Source of the DNA: Fodinibius saliphilus
Lineage (GTDB): Bacteria; Bacteroidota; Rhodothermia; Balneolales; Balneolaceae
Length of the DNA: 64,000 nt
Reading direction: 5' to 3'
NCBI RefSeq assembly: GCF_005869845.1
Contig: NZ_VAWF01000001.1
Span: 1,550,001-1,614,000, forward strand
Position numbers and translations under genes: made by a program. Positions 8,175-18,039 of the stretch are shown one piece after another; the stretch's first letter is position 1; each line of letters starts with the position of its first letter. The notes below the pieces were generated by a model. That model worked only from the letters and a program-made list of their open reading frames with translations, searched no databases and was not told the DNA's origin.

Positions 8175-11100
8175 TTAATTCTCTGGACTGCCAAAACCAC
8201 CGCCTCCGGGTGTTTTTAAGACAAAACTATCTCCCTCTTCCAATTCGCAACCATCTACAGAATTCAGTTTCTTTTTAGTTCCATTCCGGAAAAGTACCCA
8301 CTGCTCCCCTACGGTGCCGGCCTTACCCCCGGAAAGACCATAAGCCCCTTCTTTACGGTGCTGGGTCAATACGGTTAGTTCTACAGTATCTAAAAAAGTA
8401 ATCTTTCGATAGATTCCATTACCTCCTTTCCACTTGCCTCCACCACCGGAATTTTTTCGTACTGAATATTCATCCAGACGAACGGGATAACGGTATTCAA
8501 ATATTTCAGGATCAGTACCTCGTGTATTCGTCATGTGGTGATGTACCGCATCGGCTCCATTGAAGCCGGGACCAGCACCGGTACCTCCGCCAACCGTCTC
8601 ATAATACCCAAAGCTATCGTTACCAAAAAGTACGTTATTCATCGTCCCCTGGCTGCAGGCTACTCTTTTAAACGGTTTTAGCAAGGTGTCAACTAAACGC
8701 TGACTTATTTCGATATTTCCGCCCACCACCGCCGGACACTTTTGGGGCTCATCATCAAATTCAGGATTTAATAAACACCTTGGTAAATTTATACTCACCG
8801 CTTTCAGTATCCCCTCATTTAATGGTATCGGCTCGTTAATAAGTAACCGTAATACATACATCACTACACTATTTAAAATTGCAGGTGTAGCATTAAGGTT
8901 ACCCCGCTGTACTGCTCCCGTTCCGCTGAAATCCAACTGTATCTCATCTTTCTCTACTTTTACCTCTACCCGTAATGAAGTTCCATCATCCAATAATTCC
9001 TCACTTATAAACTGCCCGTTCTCCATGTCCCTAATGGTCGAGCGCATCTTAGCCTCAGCATGTTCAGTCAAGGCACTCATATAGTGTCTCACGTTTTCAA
9101 CACTGTGTACTCTACATAAATTTTCCAAGCTATCAATTCCTCGTTTATTGGCAGCAACAGCCGCCTGAAGGTCAGCAATATTTTCATCAATACTACGTGT
9201 TGGATAGGGATCAGAAAGCAAGTGTTTCTTTATTTTTGACCACTTCCCTTCTCCCTCATTAATCAAATGCATAGGCGGAATAACAACCCCCTCTTGCTGG
9301 AGATTTGTGGCCGTGGGTGGCATCGATCCCGGTGTTACTCCTCCAATTTCAGCGTGATGGGCCCTGCTTGCTGCAAAACCAATAAGATCATTCTCTACAA
9401 AACACGGAGTAATAACCGTAACATCAGGCAGATGTGAACCTCCATATGCCGGATGGTTCGTCACCAAAACATCTCCCGGTGCAATCTCCAATGCTTCTTT
9501 TACTTTTCGTACACATAATCCTAATGCCCCCAAATGCACCGGAATATGCGGTGCATTAACGACCAACTCCCCTTCGGCATTGAGCAAAGCACATGAAAAA
9601 TCCAGTCGATCTTTTACATTTACAGAGAGGGCTGTGCGCTGCAACATCTCTCCCATCTCCGCAGCAATAGAACTAAATCGATTAGTATAAAGCTCAAGAT
9701 TGACCACTTCTGAGAGTTCTTCATCAATTTCTTTTTCTACCCCCTCTTTTTGTGTGATCTCCAGCGCCCCTTCATCTGTTACAACAAGTTGCCATTCAGG
9801 CTCCAGAACAATGGTACTGTGAGGATCTAAAATAAGAGCAGGTCCTGAAATACGAGCCCCTATTTTCAGTTCTTCTCTTTTAAAAACCGGTGTCTCCTGG
9901 CTTTGACCTTCGAACCAAATCTCCTTTGCAAAATCTGCATCAGCATAATAACTAACCCTATTAGGCTGTTCTCCCTGCTCATCAATAAGATCTGCCGAAA
10001 CTACAACCCGTAAACTTACTACTTCAATTTCCCGACCGGTTATCCAGTGCCCATACTGCTCGCAGTACTCCTCCTTAAAAATATTCTCGATATCTTTTTT
10101 ACGATCATACTCGATCTCCAGAGAAGTTTCCTGACCCGATAAACGCATCGACAATATTTCGCGACGCACCTCAATATCCTGAACAGAGATACCAGCGTTA
10201 ACCAATTTTTCTTCGGCCTGATTGTTCAGCTTATCAAAGTAAGTGTCTAATTCTGACTCCAACTCAGCTAATGGTTGAAGAATTTGCGATTCAGCAAACT
10301 CTTCAACTACAGCATGTCCCAGCCCTTCGGCACTTAATAAACCCGCTTCTTTAGGAATAACAATTGTGTCTATGTTTAACCTATCGGCAATAGCACACGC
10401 ATGTTGGCCTCCAGCCCCACCAAAAGCCACTAATCCATAATTTTGGGTGTCATAGCCTTTTTGAACTGAAACTTTTCGAATAGCGTCAGCCATACGTTCA
10501 TTGGCAATTTGTAAAAAGCCTGAGAGTATATCATGCCGAGAAAGTGTAATAGCTGTACTCTCTTTAACTTCTTTTAACAGCTTGTCTAGCTGGTCATTCG
10601 CAGCTTCCACGTCTACTGGAATATGAAAGTTTTCAGGATCCAGACGTCCCAATAAAAGATTTACATCTGTAACCGTAAGGGGGCCACCCGCACCATAGCA
10701 AGCCGGTCCAGGCCATGCTCCCGCACTTTCCGGACCTACACAAAGCTTATGCCCATCAAAATAACATTTTGACCCTCCGCCGGCAGCTACCGTCTCAATA
10801 TTAAGAGCAGGAGCAACAAGATGTGCATCGCCTATCGTGTGTTCAAAAACATATTCATAACCGGCATCATAACGAGCAACATCAGTGCTTGTCCCCCCCA
10901 TATCGAATGATATAACATGATCTATCCCTGCTTTGCTTCCGGCTGTAGCTGCTCCAACAACCCCACCCGCCGGACCGCTAAGTAGACTATCCTTAGGAGC
11001 AAAGTTCTCCTCTAATGTGAGTCCCCCGGCACTGGTCATAATAAACATCTGTTCATCTTTGACTACGGTCTGTACATCATCTAGGTACTGCTGTATGGTG

Positions 11101-11963
11101 GGTGCCAGATATGCATTAACCAATGTGGTTTCGGTACGGGCTAAAATCTGGATAAACGGACTCAATGTAGAAGAAACTGAAACATGCTCAAAACCTTGAT
11201 CAAGCAGCCATTTTTTTAGCTTTTGTTCGTGCTTATTATTCTTATAACTATGCATCAGTGAAACTGCCGCTGACCTAATACCATTATCCAACATGCGCTC
11301 TACCTTAGGCCTCAACGACTGAATATCCAGAGCCTGTAAAACGGTCCCCTCTGCATCCAACCGTTCATCTACCTCAACTACCTGCTCATATAAAGGAGCC
11401 CGTTTATTGATTTGAAGGGCAAAAAGGTCGGGACGTTGCTGAGTTCCAATTTCTAACAAATCCCTAAAACCTTTTGTTACAAAAAGAGCAGTAGGTGCCC
11501 CCTTCTTTTCTAGTAAAGCATTGGTCGCTTTAGTCGTTGCCAGTCTAAGATCTGTCAGCGGCAAATTCTTTTTCCGAGCTGTGTTGGTAACAAGCCTTGC
11601 CGCTAGTACCGGGGCTTCTTCGTCTGAAAGCACCTCGAATGGGGTATCCTCTCTCACCTCTATAGGCTCGTTAATTGTAATAACAGACTTTTCGCTATCA
11701 AATGCCGTAATTTCTACATGATGCTGAGAACCGTCCAGAGGTTTAAATTCGAATCCCTCAACGAAATTATCCGGTGCTTGCCAAGATTGATCAACTTTAT
11801 AACTCAGGTCAGAAACTCTTGATATTATTTTTCCCCTGAGAGCACTACTGCTTAGGACCTTTGCTTTTCTTCGGTCTCCTTCGGGATTAATGGCGATACA
11901 ATCCGTAAAAGTACCTCCCGTATCTACCCAAACTTTCCAAGCGGACTTCTGACCTTCCCTCAT
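8175..11963 (-). CDS. Fused hydantoinase/5-oxoprolinase (HyuA-HyuB)
   Basis: 1262 residues, the length of the fused ATP-dependent 5-oxoprolinase. The HyuA half starts with VDTGGTFTDCIA (ATPase-like phosphate loop), contains SFDMGGTSTDVARYD and FGGAGGQHACAIAD, and ends near residue 700. The HyuB half runs from about 745 (TNRFSSIAAEMGEMLQRTA) through NHPAYGGSHLPDVTVI to the C-terminal KTPGGGGFG. The expected reaction is ATP-driven opening of 5-oxoproline to glutamate; hydantoinase or acetone carboxylase-type activity cannot be excluded from sequence alone. The downstream Nramp-like gene begins within about 30 bp. Confidence 0.9.
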   Translation of the reverse strand: MREGQKSAWKVWVDTGGTFTDCIAINPEGDRRKAKVLSSSALRGKIISRVSDLSYKVDQSWQAPDNFVEGFEFKPLDGSQHHVEITAFDSEKSVITINEPIEVREDTPFEVLSDEEAPVLAARLVTNTARKKNLPLTDLRLATTKATNALLEKKGAPTALFVTKGFRDLLEIGTQQRPDLFALQINKRAPLYEQVVEVDERLDAEGTVLQALDIQSLRPKVERMLDNGIRSAAVSLMHSYKNNKHEQKLKKWLLDQGFEHVSVSSTLSPFIQILARTETTLVNAYLAPTIQQYLDDVQTVVKDEQMFIMTSAGGLTLEENFAPKDSLLSGPAGGVVGAATAGSKAGIDHVISFDMGGTSTDVARYDAGYEYVFEHTIGDAHLVAPALNIETVAAGGGSKCYFDGHKLCVGPESAGAWPGPACYGAGGPLTVTDVNLLLGRLDPENFHIPVDVEAANDQLDKLLKEVKESTAITLSRHDILSGFLQIANERMADAIRKVSVQKGYDTQNYGLVAFGGAGGQHACAIADRLNIDTIVIPKEAGLLSAEGLGHAVVEEFAESQILQPLAELESELDTYFDKLNNQAEEKLVNAGISVQDIEVRREILSMRLSGQETSLEIEYDRKKDIENIFKEEYCEQYGHWITGREIEVVSLRVVVSADLIDEQGEQPNRVSYYADADFAKEIWFEGQSQETPVFKREELKIGARISGPALILDPHSTIVLEPEWQLVVTDEGALEITQKEGVEKEIDEELSEVVNLELYTNRFSSIAAEMGEMLQRTALSVNVKDRLDFSCALLNAEGELVVNAPHIPVHLGALGLCVRKVKEALEIAPGDVLVTNHPAYGGSHLPDVTVITPCFVENDLIGFAASRAHHAEIGGVTPGSMPPTATNLQQEGVVIPPMHLINEGEGKWSKIKKHLLSDPYPTRSIDENIADLQAAVAANKRGIDSLENLCRVHSVENVRHYMSALTEHAEAKMRSTIRDMENGQFISEELLDDGTSLRVEVKVEKDEIQLDFSGTGAVQRGNLNATPAILNSVVMYVLRLLINEPIPLNEGILKAVSINLPRCLLNPEFDDEPQKCPAVVGGNIEISQRLVDTLLKPFKRVACSQGTMNNVLFGNDSFGYYETVGGGTGAGPGFNGADAVHHHMTNTRGTDPEIFEYRYPVRLDEYSVRKNSGGGGKWKGGNGIYRKITFLDTVELTVLTQHRKEGAYGLSGGKAGTVGEQWVLFRNGTKKKLNSVDGCELEEGDSFVLKTPGGGGFGSPEN

Positions 11964-12112
11964 ATTAAATGCATATTGGGTTCAAATTATCATAATAGTC
12001 GCCCTAATATTTCATTTAATTCGGTTCTATGCCATTATCAGCTAAAACTTTATCTAGCGGGAGCAAAACGCCCTAGAAGTTTATTATTACAAAAAGCGTC
12101 TATAACCAAACA

Positions 12113-13342
12113 CTAAGCCATCACTGCCTTTAATGCTTTCAGCGCCTGTTCAAGATCGCCGATAATATCATCCACATTCTCAATGCCCACCGCCAGACGA
12201 ACAAGACCGTCGGTAATACCTGCTTGTTCTCTAATCTCCGGATCCATAACGGAATGTGTCATGGAGGCTGGGTGCTGTATTAGGGTATCCACCGTACCAA
12301 GACTTACAGCCAATGTACAAAACTCCACCTTATTCATCATAGAAACGCCGGCCTCGAAACCGCCTTTAAGCTCAAAGCTCATAACACCACCAAAGCCTTT
12401 CTCAAAAAGCTCATCTGCTAATTCATGTTCGCTATCAGACGATAACCCTGGATAGTATACTTTTTCAATGGCCTCGTGCTGGTCAAGATACTCAGCAACC
12501 TTTACCCCATTTTTGGCATGTTGCTGCATTCGCAGAGTGAACGTTTTCAATCCGTTTAAATTAAGCCAGGCATCAAATGGACTGGTAACTCCACCCAAAT
12601 TCTTTCGGAACAGCGCCACATTATGTGCATCAATTAAAGACTGCTCTGCTATCAATGCCCCCCCAATGAGAGTTCCGTGCCCATTCAAATATTTAGTAGT
12701 AGAATGAAGCACCATATCAGCACCTAATTCTAAAGGGCGCAAGTGATAAGGCGTAGCAAATGTATTGTCAACGAGAAACAACACATTATGTGTTTTAGCT
12801 ATTTCTGCAACGGCTGGTATATTAAGAACAGTCATTGTGGGATTTGCCATTGTTTCCCCGTAAATTACTTTCACATCGGGATTTTCCCCCAAAACCTGTT
12901 CCACAGCCTCTAAGTTATTGAGATCTACAAAATGGGTGTTAATTCCCAATTCGGGTGCCTCATCTTTCAGAAACTGACCCGTGCACCCATACAAAGCCGG
13001 CTGAGCAACAACAGAACCCCCATTGGCTAAGGCCAACAAGGCTGTACTTACAGCTGCCATTCCACTGCCAAAGGCTAACGCACCAACTTCAGAGCTGATA
13101 TTCTCTCCTTCCATTGTGGCAAAAGCCTGCTCCAAGCGATCTACTGTGGGGTTTCCCAAACGAGAATAAGCATGAGAACCGCCCCCCTCTTCATGGGCAA
13201 AAAACTTTCTGCCATCTTCAACAGAGTTAAACTTAAATGTTGAAGTTTGATAAATAGGCATTACATGCGAACCAAACGGATCATTTTCTGGCTGATCAGC
13301 ATGTACCATCTCTGACTCTACGCTATATTTTTGATTCTTCAT
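12113..13342 (-). CDS. Methionine gamma-lyase / trans-sulfuration PLP enzyme
   Basis: About 409 residues, Cys/Met-metabolism PLP family. The PLP Lys is in HSTTKYLNGHG and the cofactor Asp in LVDNTFATP. The loop ALYGCT keeps the Cys found in methionine gamma-lyases (Cys116 of the Pseudomonas enzyme), where cystathionine lyases differ; LIQHPASMTHSVMDPE is also typical. The likely reaction is methionine to methanethiol, 2-oxobutyrate and ammonia. Two ATGs are possible. The one at 13342 is preferred because GAGG lies six bases before it. The start overlaps the end of the Lrp-type gene by 20 bp, so the two are translationally linked. Confidence 0.85.
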   Translation of the reverse strand: MKNQKYSVESEMVHADQPENDPFGSHVMPIYQTSTFKFNSVEDGRKFFAHEEGGGSHAYSRLGNPTVDRLEQAFATMEGENISSEVGALAFGSGMAAVSTALLALANGGSVVAQPALYGCTGQFLKDEAPELGINTHFVDLNNLEAVEQVLGENPDVKVIYGETMANPTMTVLNIPAVAEIAKTHNVLFLVDNTFATPYHLRPLELGADMVLHSTTKYLNGHGTLIGGALIAEQSLIDAHNVALFRKNLGGVTSPFDAWLNLNGLKTFTLRMQQHAKNGVKVAEYLDQHEAIEKVYYPGLSSDSEHELADELFEKGFGGVMSFELKGGFEAGVSMMNKVEFCTLAVSLGTVDTLIQHPASMTHSVMDPEIREQAGITDGLVRLAVGIENVDDIIGDLEQALKALKAVMA

Positions 13343-13820
13343 GGTGATCCTCATTTATAGGAAGGTGATAATTTTCTTTCTTCGTAGACATCACAATATT
13401 ACTGTAGATTCGCTCAATGCCTTGCAATTGGGTTAACTTATCATGTACAAAACGTTCGTACGCCGGCATATCCTTAACCACAATTTTTAACAGAAAGTCG
13501 GCATCACCGGTAATATGATAACAGGCCTGAATTTCTGTCAGCTCATCTATCTCACTACAGACCTCGTCCAGCGTATTCATTTTATGGACAGCCAGCCTAA
13601 GCGAGCAAAATACAACGAGTCCTTTTTCTACAGCTTCTGGATCTACCTGGGCTCCATATCCCTTAATCACCCCTTCACGTTCCAATCTTTTGACCCGCTC
13701 TAAGGTAGGGGTTGTAGTTAGCCCTACTTTCTCAGCCAACTTATTATTAGCTATTCGCCCATCCTTTTGAAGGATTGAGAGGATCTTTTTATCGGTATCA
13801 TCCAGCTGATATCTACTCAT
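13323..13820 (-). CDS. Lrp/AsnC family transcriptional regulator
   Basis: 165 residues. N-terminal winged helix-turn-helix (ILSILQKDGRIANNKLAEKVGLTTTPTLERVKRLE, about 12-46), then the RAM ligand-binding domain (CYHITGDADFLLKIVVKDMPAYERFV). It overlaps the methionine gamma-lyase gene and is transcribed ahead of it. Lrp-type regulators coupled to amino-acid catabolic genes usually respond to the amino acid broken down, so methionine or a branched-chain relative is the likely effector (inference). Confidence 0.93.
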   Translation of the reverse strand: MSRYQLDDTDKKILSILQKDGRIANNKLAEKVGLTTTPTLERVKRLEREGVIKGYGAQVDPEAVEKGLVVFCSLRLAVHKMNTLDEVCSEIDELTEIQACYHITGDADFLLKIVVKDMPAYERFVHDKLTQLQGIERIYSNIVMSTKKENYHLPINEDHHEESKI

Positions 13821-13930
13821 ATTATTTTATAATAGTAAATATTACTTATTTAGAATATAATTCTATTATATATATTAATCAAAGTATATTTAACTACTGT
13901 TTTCTGTATAGAAGTATTATATCTCTTCTA

Positions 13931-13970
13931 ATAAAATAAAAAAGCCCCACTGGCAATAACCAGCAGGGCT
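13931..13970 (-). terminator. Rho-independent terminator of the acyl-CoA dehydrogenase gene
   Basis: AGCCC-CTGG (13943-13954) pairs with CCAG-GGGCT (13960-13970). On the minus strand the stem is followed by TTTTTTATTTTATT. It lies 25 bp past the stop of the fadE-like gene. Confidence 0.9.
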
Positions 13971-13994
13971 CTAATAATAAAGTAAAGATGTTAA

Positions 13995-16487
13995 CTATGG
14001 CGTAATGTCTTTTGCCTCAGCAGAATCTTCAAACTTAGGTGTTGATGGAGTTTGGTTTTCGTATTCCTCCAGTGTAAACTCATCAACCTCAACTACATCA
14101 ATACGGGCCTCTTCCGCTTTTCTAATATGTTTTGCTTCGTCTTCTGTGATGATTCCTTTTTCCAGGGCTTTATCAATAACAAAGCGAGGCTGTGTTTTAG
14201 GCAGCTCTTTCTTCTTCGTAGCCACATATATTTTCTTGTATACAGGTTCCGCTTCTTCTAATAACTTCATAGCATGTTCGTAACGCCCAAGTGCCTGGTC
14301 TGCATCCTTAGGAATATAGATTCCTTCTGTAATATGATCTCGTGTTTCTCCACGCTGTTGCATAGCCTGTGCCACTTTATGGCCCAGCTTATCTGAGGGT
14401 TTTGACCCGATACGATTCAAACGAGACCACATAGCAATAGGACCACGGAATAGCCAGCTGAGACCGGGAACCTTAATTTCACTATAGATCTCATCAAAGG
14501 CTTCCTGTATTTGGCCAAATGCATATTCCATAGACCACTCAAAGAATGCACGATCTTCTTCTCTCTGCCCCTCTGCATCGTACCTTCGTAGTGTAGCAGT
14601 AGCCAAGTACATCCAGCTTAAAATATCAGCAAAACGCCCGCTAATCTTTTCTTTAATCTTAAGTCCTCCACCATAAGAACCCAGTGCAATATCTGCTAGG
14701 AAAGCAAAAGAGGCTGAAGCCCATGACAACTTTTTATAATATTTTTTTGCCGGACCTCCTACCGGTGAAGAAGCAATTACTCCCCGCGTCAAACTCATTA
14801 TCAATGCACGGGCTTCATTACGTCCCACATGCCCAACATGCTTCCAAAAAGAATTATCAAAAGCCTTTAAATCCCCTTTTGTTAAGGCATCAATTTCATC
14901 ATAGGCATAAGGGTGACATCGTATCGCTCCCTGACCAAATATCATAAGACTTCGAGTGAGGATGTTAGCTCCCTCAACCGTTATTGCTATGGGCAGAGAT
15001 ATATAACTATGAGCAAAAATATTGCGAGGCCCGCGGGAAATACCGGCACCGCCCTGAATATCCATGGCATCATTTACAATCTGTCTGCCCAGCTCGGTAA
15101 AGTTGTACTTCGCAATAGCAGTTACTACCGAAGGTTTTTCTCCGATATCTAATCCACCACAAGTATATCGTCTGGCTGCATCCATCAGGTAAGTAAAACC
15201 ACCAATTCGGGCCATCGGCTCTTCGATCCCTTCAAACTTACCAATGTTAATTCCGAACTGACGACGAATAGCCGTATAAGCACCCAGAGCACGTGTTGCC
15301 ACTTTCGCACCGCCAAGACTTTGAGCAGGTAGGGATATTCCTCGTCCCACACCTAAGGATTCCATCAGCATTTGCCAACCATTTCCAGCTTGATCCGGTC
15401 CGCCAATAATCTGGTCAACAGAAACAACGGCATCCTCGCCATCAATGGGGCAATTATAGAAAGGTACCCCCATGGGATCGTGACGACGTCCCAATATGAT
15501 TCCCTCCGTATCACTCGGAATCAGTGCACAAGTAATACCAGGATATTCACCTTTGCCCAAATGATTTTCGGGATCTCGCAACTTAAAAGCGAGTCCGATA
15601 AGTGTCGAAATAGCCGCGAGGGTAATATATCGCTTAGTGAAATTCAGACGTATATACAGTTCGCCGTCATCTCCTTTAAATACTTCTCCCTCAGCCGTCA
15701 TTGCCCCCGCATCAGAACCGGCTGTTGGCTCAGTTAGTGCAAAACAGGGCATCTCTTCTCCGGTTGCAAGACGTGGCAGGTAATGGTCTTTCTGTTCTTG
15801 GGTACCATAATGCATCAACAGTTCGGCAGGCCCCAAAGAGTTAGGTACCATCACCGTTGTTGCCAAAGGGCCACAGCGTGAAGATAGCTTTGCGATGATA
15901 GCACTGTGTGCACTGGCTGAAAATTCCAGACCACCATATTCTTCCGGAATAATTAGACCAAAAAATTTATGCTCGCGCATATAATCCCACTGCTTTTGGG
16001 TAAATCCTTTTCGTACATACACATCCCAGTCTTCAACCATAGAACATAGCTCTTCAACTGGGCCTTCTAGAAAAGCTTGCTCCTCTTCGGATAGCTCAGG
16101 ATATGATTCGTTTGCCAGCCTGTTCAGATCTGGTTTTCCCGAAAAAAGCTCGGCATCTACCCATACATTACCAGCCTCAATAGCGGTACGTTCCGTTTCA
16201 GATATAGCTGGCAAGAAGTTTAGTGCATCCAATAACTTCATAAGCGGTGCCGTCAACGCATATCGACGAATCACTTTTATATTAAAGAGCACGACCAAAC
16301 CGCCAAACACCCAAATAGCCCAAGTAGGAGCCGAGAACCCCCAAAGTGTTATGAAACCGGCAATGGCCCATACCCACAGTGGCGTTCCCCAAAAGGCCAA
16401 CAATGTTGCTACAATTACCATACTTACAATCACCGCCCATAGCGGGTATTGAAATAAAAAGCCGAAACTTTCATTCAAAAATTCCAT
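13995..16487 (-). CDS. fadE: FadE-like acyl-CoA dehydrogenase
   Basis: 830 residues, close to E. coli FadE (about 814) and much longer than ordinary 380-residue acyl-CoA dehydrogenases. Three N-terminal membrane segments (about 12-75) are followed by the dehydrogenase core: FGLIIPEEYGG, the FAD-binding FALTEPTAGSDAGAM, and RQFGINIGKFEGIEEPMARIGG. The long C-terminal extension of the FadE type follows. It oxidises acyl-CoA to trans-2-enoyl-CoA, the first step of beta-oxidation. A TetR regulator gene lies 36 bp upstream on the same strand and is the probable controller. Confidence 0.95.
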   Translation of the reverse strand: MEFLNESFGFLFQYPLWAVIVSMVIVATLLAFWGTPLWVWAIAGFITLWGFSAPTWAIWVFGGLVVLFNIKVIRRYALTAPLMKLLDALNFLPAISETERTAIEAGNVWVDAELFSGKPDLNRLANESYPELSEEEQAFLEGPVEELCSMVEDWDVYVRKGFTQKQWDYMREHKFFGLIIPEEYGGLEFSASAHSAIIAKLSSRCGPLATTVMVPNSLGPAELLMHYGTQEQKDHYLPRLATGEEMPCFALTEPTAGSDAGAMTAEGEVFKGDDGELYIRLNFTKRYITLAAISTLIGLAFKLRDPENHLGKGEYPGITCALIPSDTEGIILGRRHDPMGVPFYNCPIDGEDAVVSVDQIIGGPDQAGNGWQMLMESLGVGRGISLPAQSLGGAKVATRALGAYTAIRRQFGINIGKFEGIEEPMARIGGFTYLMDAARRYTCGGLDIGEKPSVVTAIAKYNFTELGRQIVNDAMDIQGGAGISRGPRNIFAHSYISLPIAITVEGANILTRSLMIFGQGAIRCHPYAYDEIDALTKGDLKAFDNSFWKHVGHVGRNEARALIMSLTRGVIASSPVGGPAKKYYKKLSWASASFAFLADIALGSYGGGLKIKEKISGRFADILSWMYLATATLRRYDAEGQREEDRAFFEWSMEYAFGQIQEAFDEIYSEIKVPGLSWLFRGPIAMWSRLNRIGSKPSDKLGHKVAQAMQQRGETRDHITEGIYIPKDADQALGRYEHAMKLLEEAEPVYKKIYVATKKKELPKTQPRFVIDKALEKGIITEDEAKHIRKAEEARIDVVEVDEFTLEEYENQTPSTPKFEDSAEAKDITP

Positions 16488-16523
16488 AACTGTCTCCTGT
16501 TAAAGTTCTGCGTTTCTACGTTA

Positions 16524-17126
16524 TTATAAGGATGTCCGCAGCTGATATCCTTTGATTATATGGTCAATCGCTTCTTCTATAAATTCTTCCTGGTTAATAC
16601 GATTATCCAATCTCTTAGAAAGTACTACTGACATCACTCCATGAAGCTGGGCCCAAAATGTATATGCTGCCAACCGGGGCCTACTTTCTGATATTAGACC
16701 AGACTCTACTCCCTGTTTCAAAACATCAGTAACAATTTCATATCCCTTTCGTGCCTTTCGAAACTTTTCTTTGGGGTAACGCGTCATTTCGTCTGAGCTA
16801 ATTAAATAGATTACTTGATACTCACGTGGATGAGCAAGTGCAAACTCAACATATTCTCTTGCCAAAGCTTCCAATTTCGCAATCGGATTATCAGCTTCAG
16901 CGACTTTCTGTTCAAGCTGCCTGTTAAGTCGTGATATGGCTTTTCCCATTAAGGTATGTACCAGATCATCTTTATTTTCAAAATGCAGATAAATACTGGT
17001 AGCACTTACATCAATCTCTCCAGCTATTTTTCGCAGAGAAAAGTTACGATACCCCTTGTCCACCAGCACCTTTCGAGCGGCACCAATTATTTGTTCTTTT
17101 AAACTCTTTTCTTCGACTTGATCCAT
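16524..17126 (-). CDS. TetR/AcrR family regulator
   Basis: 200 residues. N-terminal TetR helix-turn-helix (IIGAARKVLVDKGYRNFSLRKIAGEIDVSATSIYLHFENKDDL, about 12-55) and an all-helical C-terminal ligand domain with FWAQLHGVMSVVLS. It precedes the fadE-like gene in the same direction, so a repressor released by acyl-CoA or fatty acid is the natural reading (inference). Three GTTAAC palindromes lie immediately upstream of its start and may be its own operator. Confidence 0.93.
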   Translation of the reverse strand: MDQVEEKSLKEQIIGAARKVLVDKGYRNFSLRKIAGEIDVSATSIYLHFENKDDLVHTLMGKAISRLNRQLEQKVAEADNPIAKLEALAREYVEFALAHPREYQVIYLISSDEMTRYPKEKFRKARKGYEIVTDVLKQGVESGLISESRPRLAAYTFWAQLHGVMSVVLSKRLDNRINQEEFIEEAIDHIIKGYQLRTSL

Positions 17127-17135
17127 ATAAACAGA

Positions 17136-17165
17136 GGTTAACGCTGTTAACTAAAAGATAGTTAA
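17136..17165. promoter_or_regulatory. Triple GTTAAC cluster, candidate TetR operator
   Basis: Three perfect copies of the self-complementary hexamer GTTAAC at 17136, 17145 and 17160, within 40 bp upstream of the TetR start. The last two are separated by AAAAGAT-like sequence and together form a longer palindrome (AGTTAAC/GTTAACT). Autoregulation by the adjacent TetR protein is the likely use. Confidence 0.4.
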
Positions 17166-17239
17166 CTAATTTAGTAAGATAAATCAACCGCATTAGATAA
17201 TTTTTTTTATGGGTTAAAAAAAAATACATTTAAAAAATA

Positions 17240-17923
17240 TTAACCTTTGATCGGCTTTTCTGGGAGACAAAAACTGATGAATGAAATTTCTTTTCCCTTC
17301 TTTAAGTGTTTTTCCTCAAAATCTGTTTTTATCGACAATAGTTCATCATCCGGACGCTCATCATATACGCTTTCTACAATATCTGTCACCTTACAGTCTG
17401 TTTCACTTAATATTCTCTTGGTATATGAAAATAACTCATTACTGTCTGTTTTCAGCCGAATATGTGCATTAGATGTTACCACCTGCTGATATATACTCAG
17501 AAATTTGGGAGCAACTAAGCGCTTATCACGATTACCTGCCCGGGGATATGGGTCGGGAAAAGTGATCCATATATCATCTACCTCTTTCGGTGCAAAGTAC
17601 TCATAAAGGTGATCAATATAGATTCGTAAAAAACGCACGTTCTCTAACCCTTCTTCTAAAGCTTGTGTTGCGCCCTTCCATATCCGCCCTCCTTTTATAT
17701 CAATTCCAATAACATTTACATTGGGACTTCTACGCGCTAGCTCCAAAGTATAAGTGCCTTTCCCACAGGCCAATTCCAATACTATAGACTTTTCATTACC
17801 GAAAATGGCTTTATGCCATCCTCCTTTAGGTTTTGAGGATTTACCATCCTGGAAATCAGTATGCTCCAAAACATTTTCATACGCTGTAATTTCTTTAAAA
17901 CGCTGCAGTTTATTTGTTCCCAT
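17240..17923 (-). CDS. trmB: tRNA (guanine-N7-)-methyltransferase
   Basis: 227 residues. SAM-binding loop VLELACGKGTYTLELA, then VIGIDIKGGRIWKGA, and the TrmB signature DDIWITFPDPYP, which sits at the catalytic/tRNA site. It makes m7G46 in the variable loop of tRNA. The Bacteroidota form typically has WKGA and DPYP rather than the proteobacterial RPWPDPWH. ATG start. It is followed by the TetR-fadE genes on the same strand after an AT-rich gap. Confidence 0.93.
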   Translation of the reverse strand: MGTNKLQRFKEITAYENVLEHTDFQDGKSSKPKGGWHKAIFGNEKSIVLELACGKGTYTLELARRSPNVNVIGIDIKGGRIWKGATQALEEGLENVRFLRIYIDHLYEYFAPKEVDDIWITFPDPYPRAGNRDKRLVAPKFLSIYQQVVTSNAHIRLKTDSNELFSYTKRILSETDCKVTDIVESVYDERPDDELLSIKTDFEEKHLKKGKEISFISFCLPEKPIKG

Positions 17924-18039
17924 TTCTAATAGTTCTGATACCTAGATATTTTACCCTTTTAGTGAAGCAAGTATATTGAAAATTAAGAGATATCACGAGC
18001 AGTTCGTAACCTCCATTAATTAACAACCAAGGTAGAACT

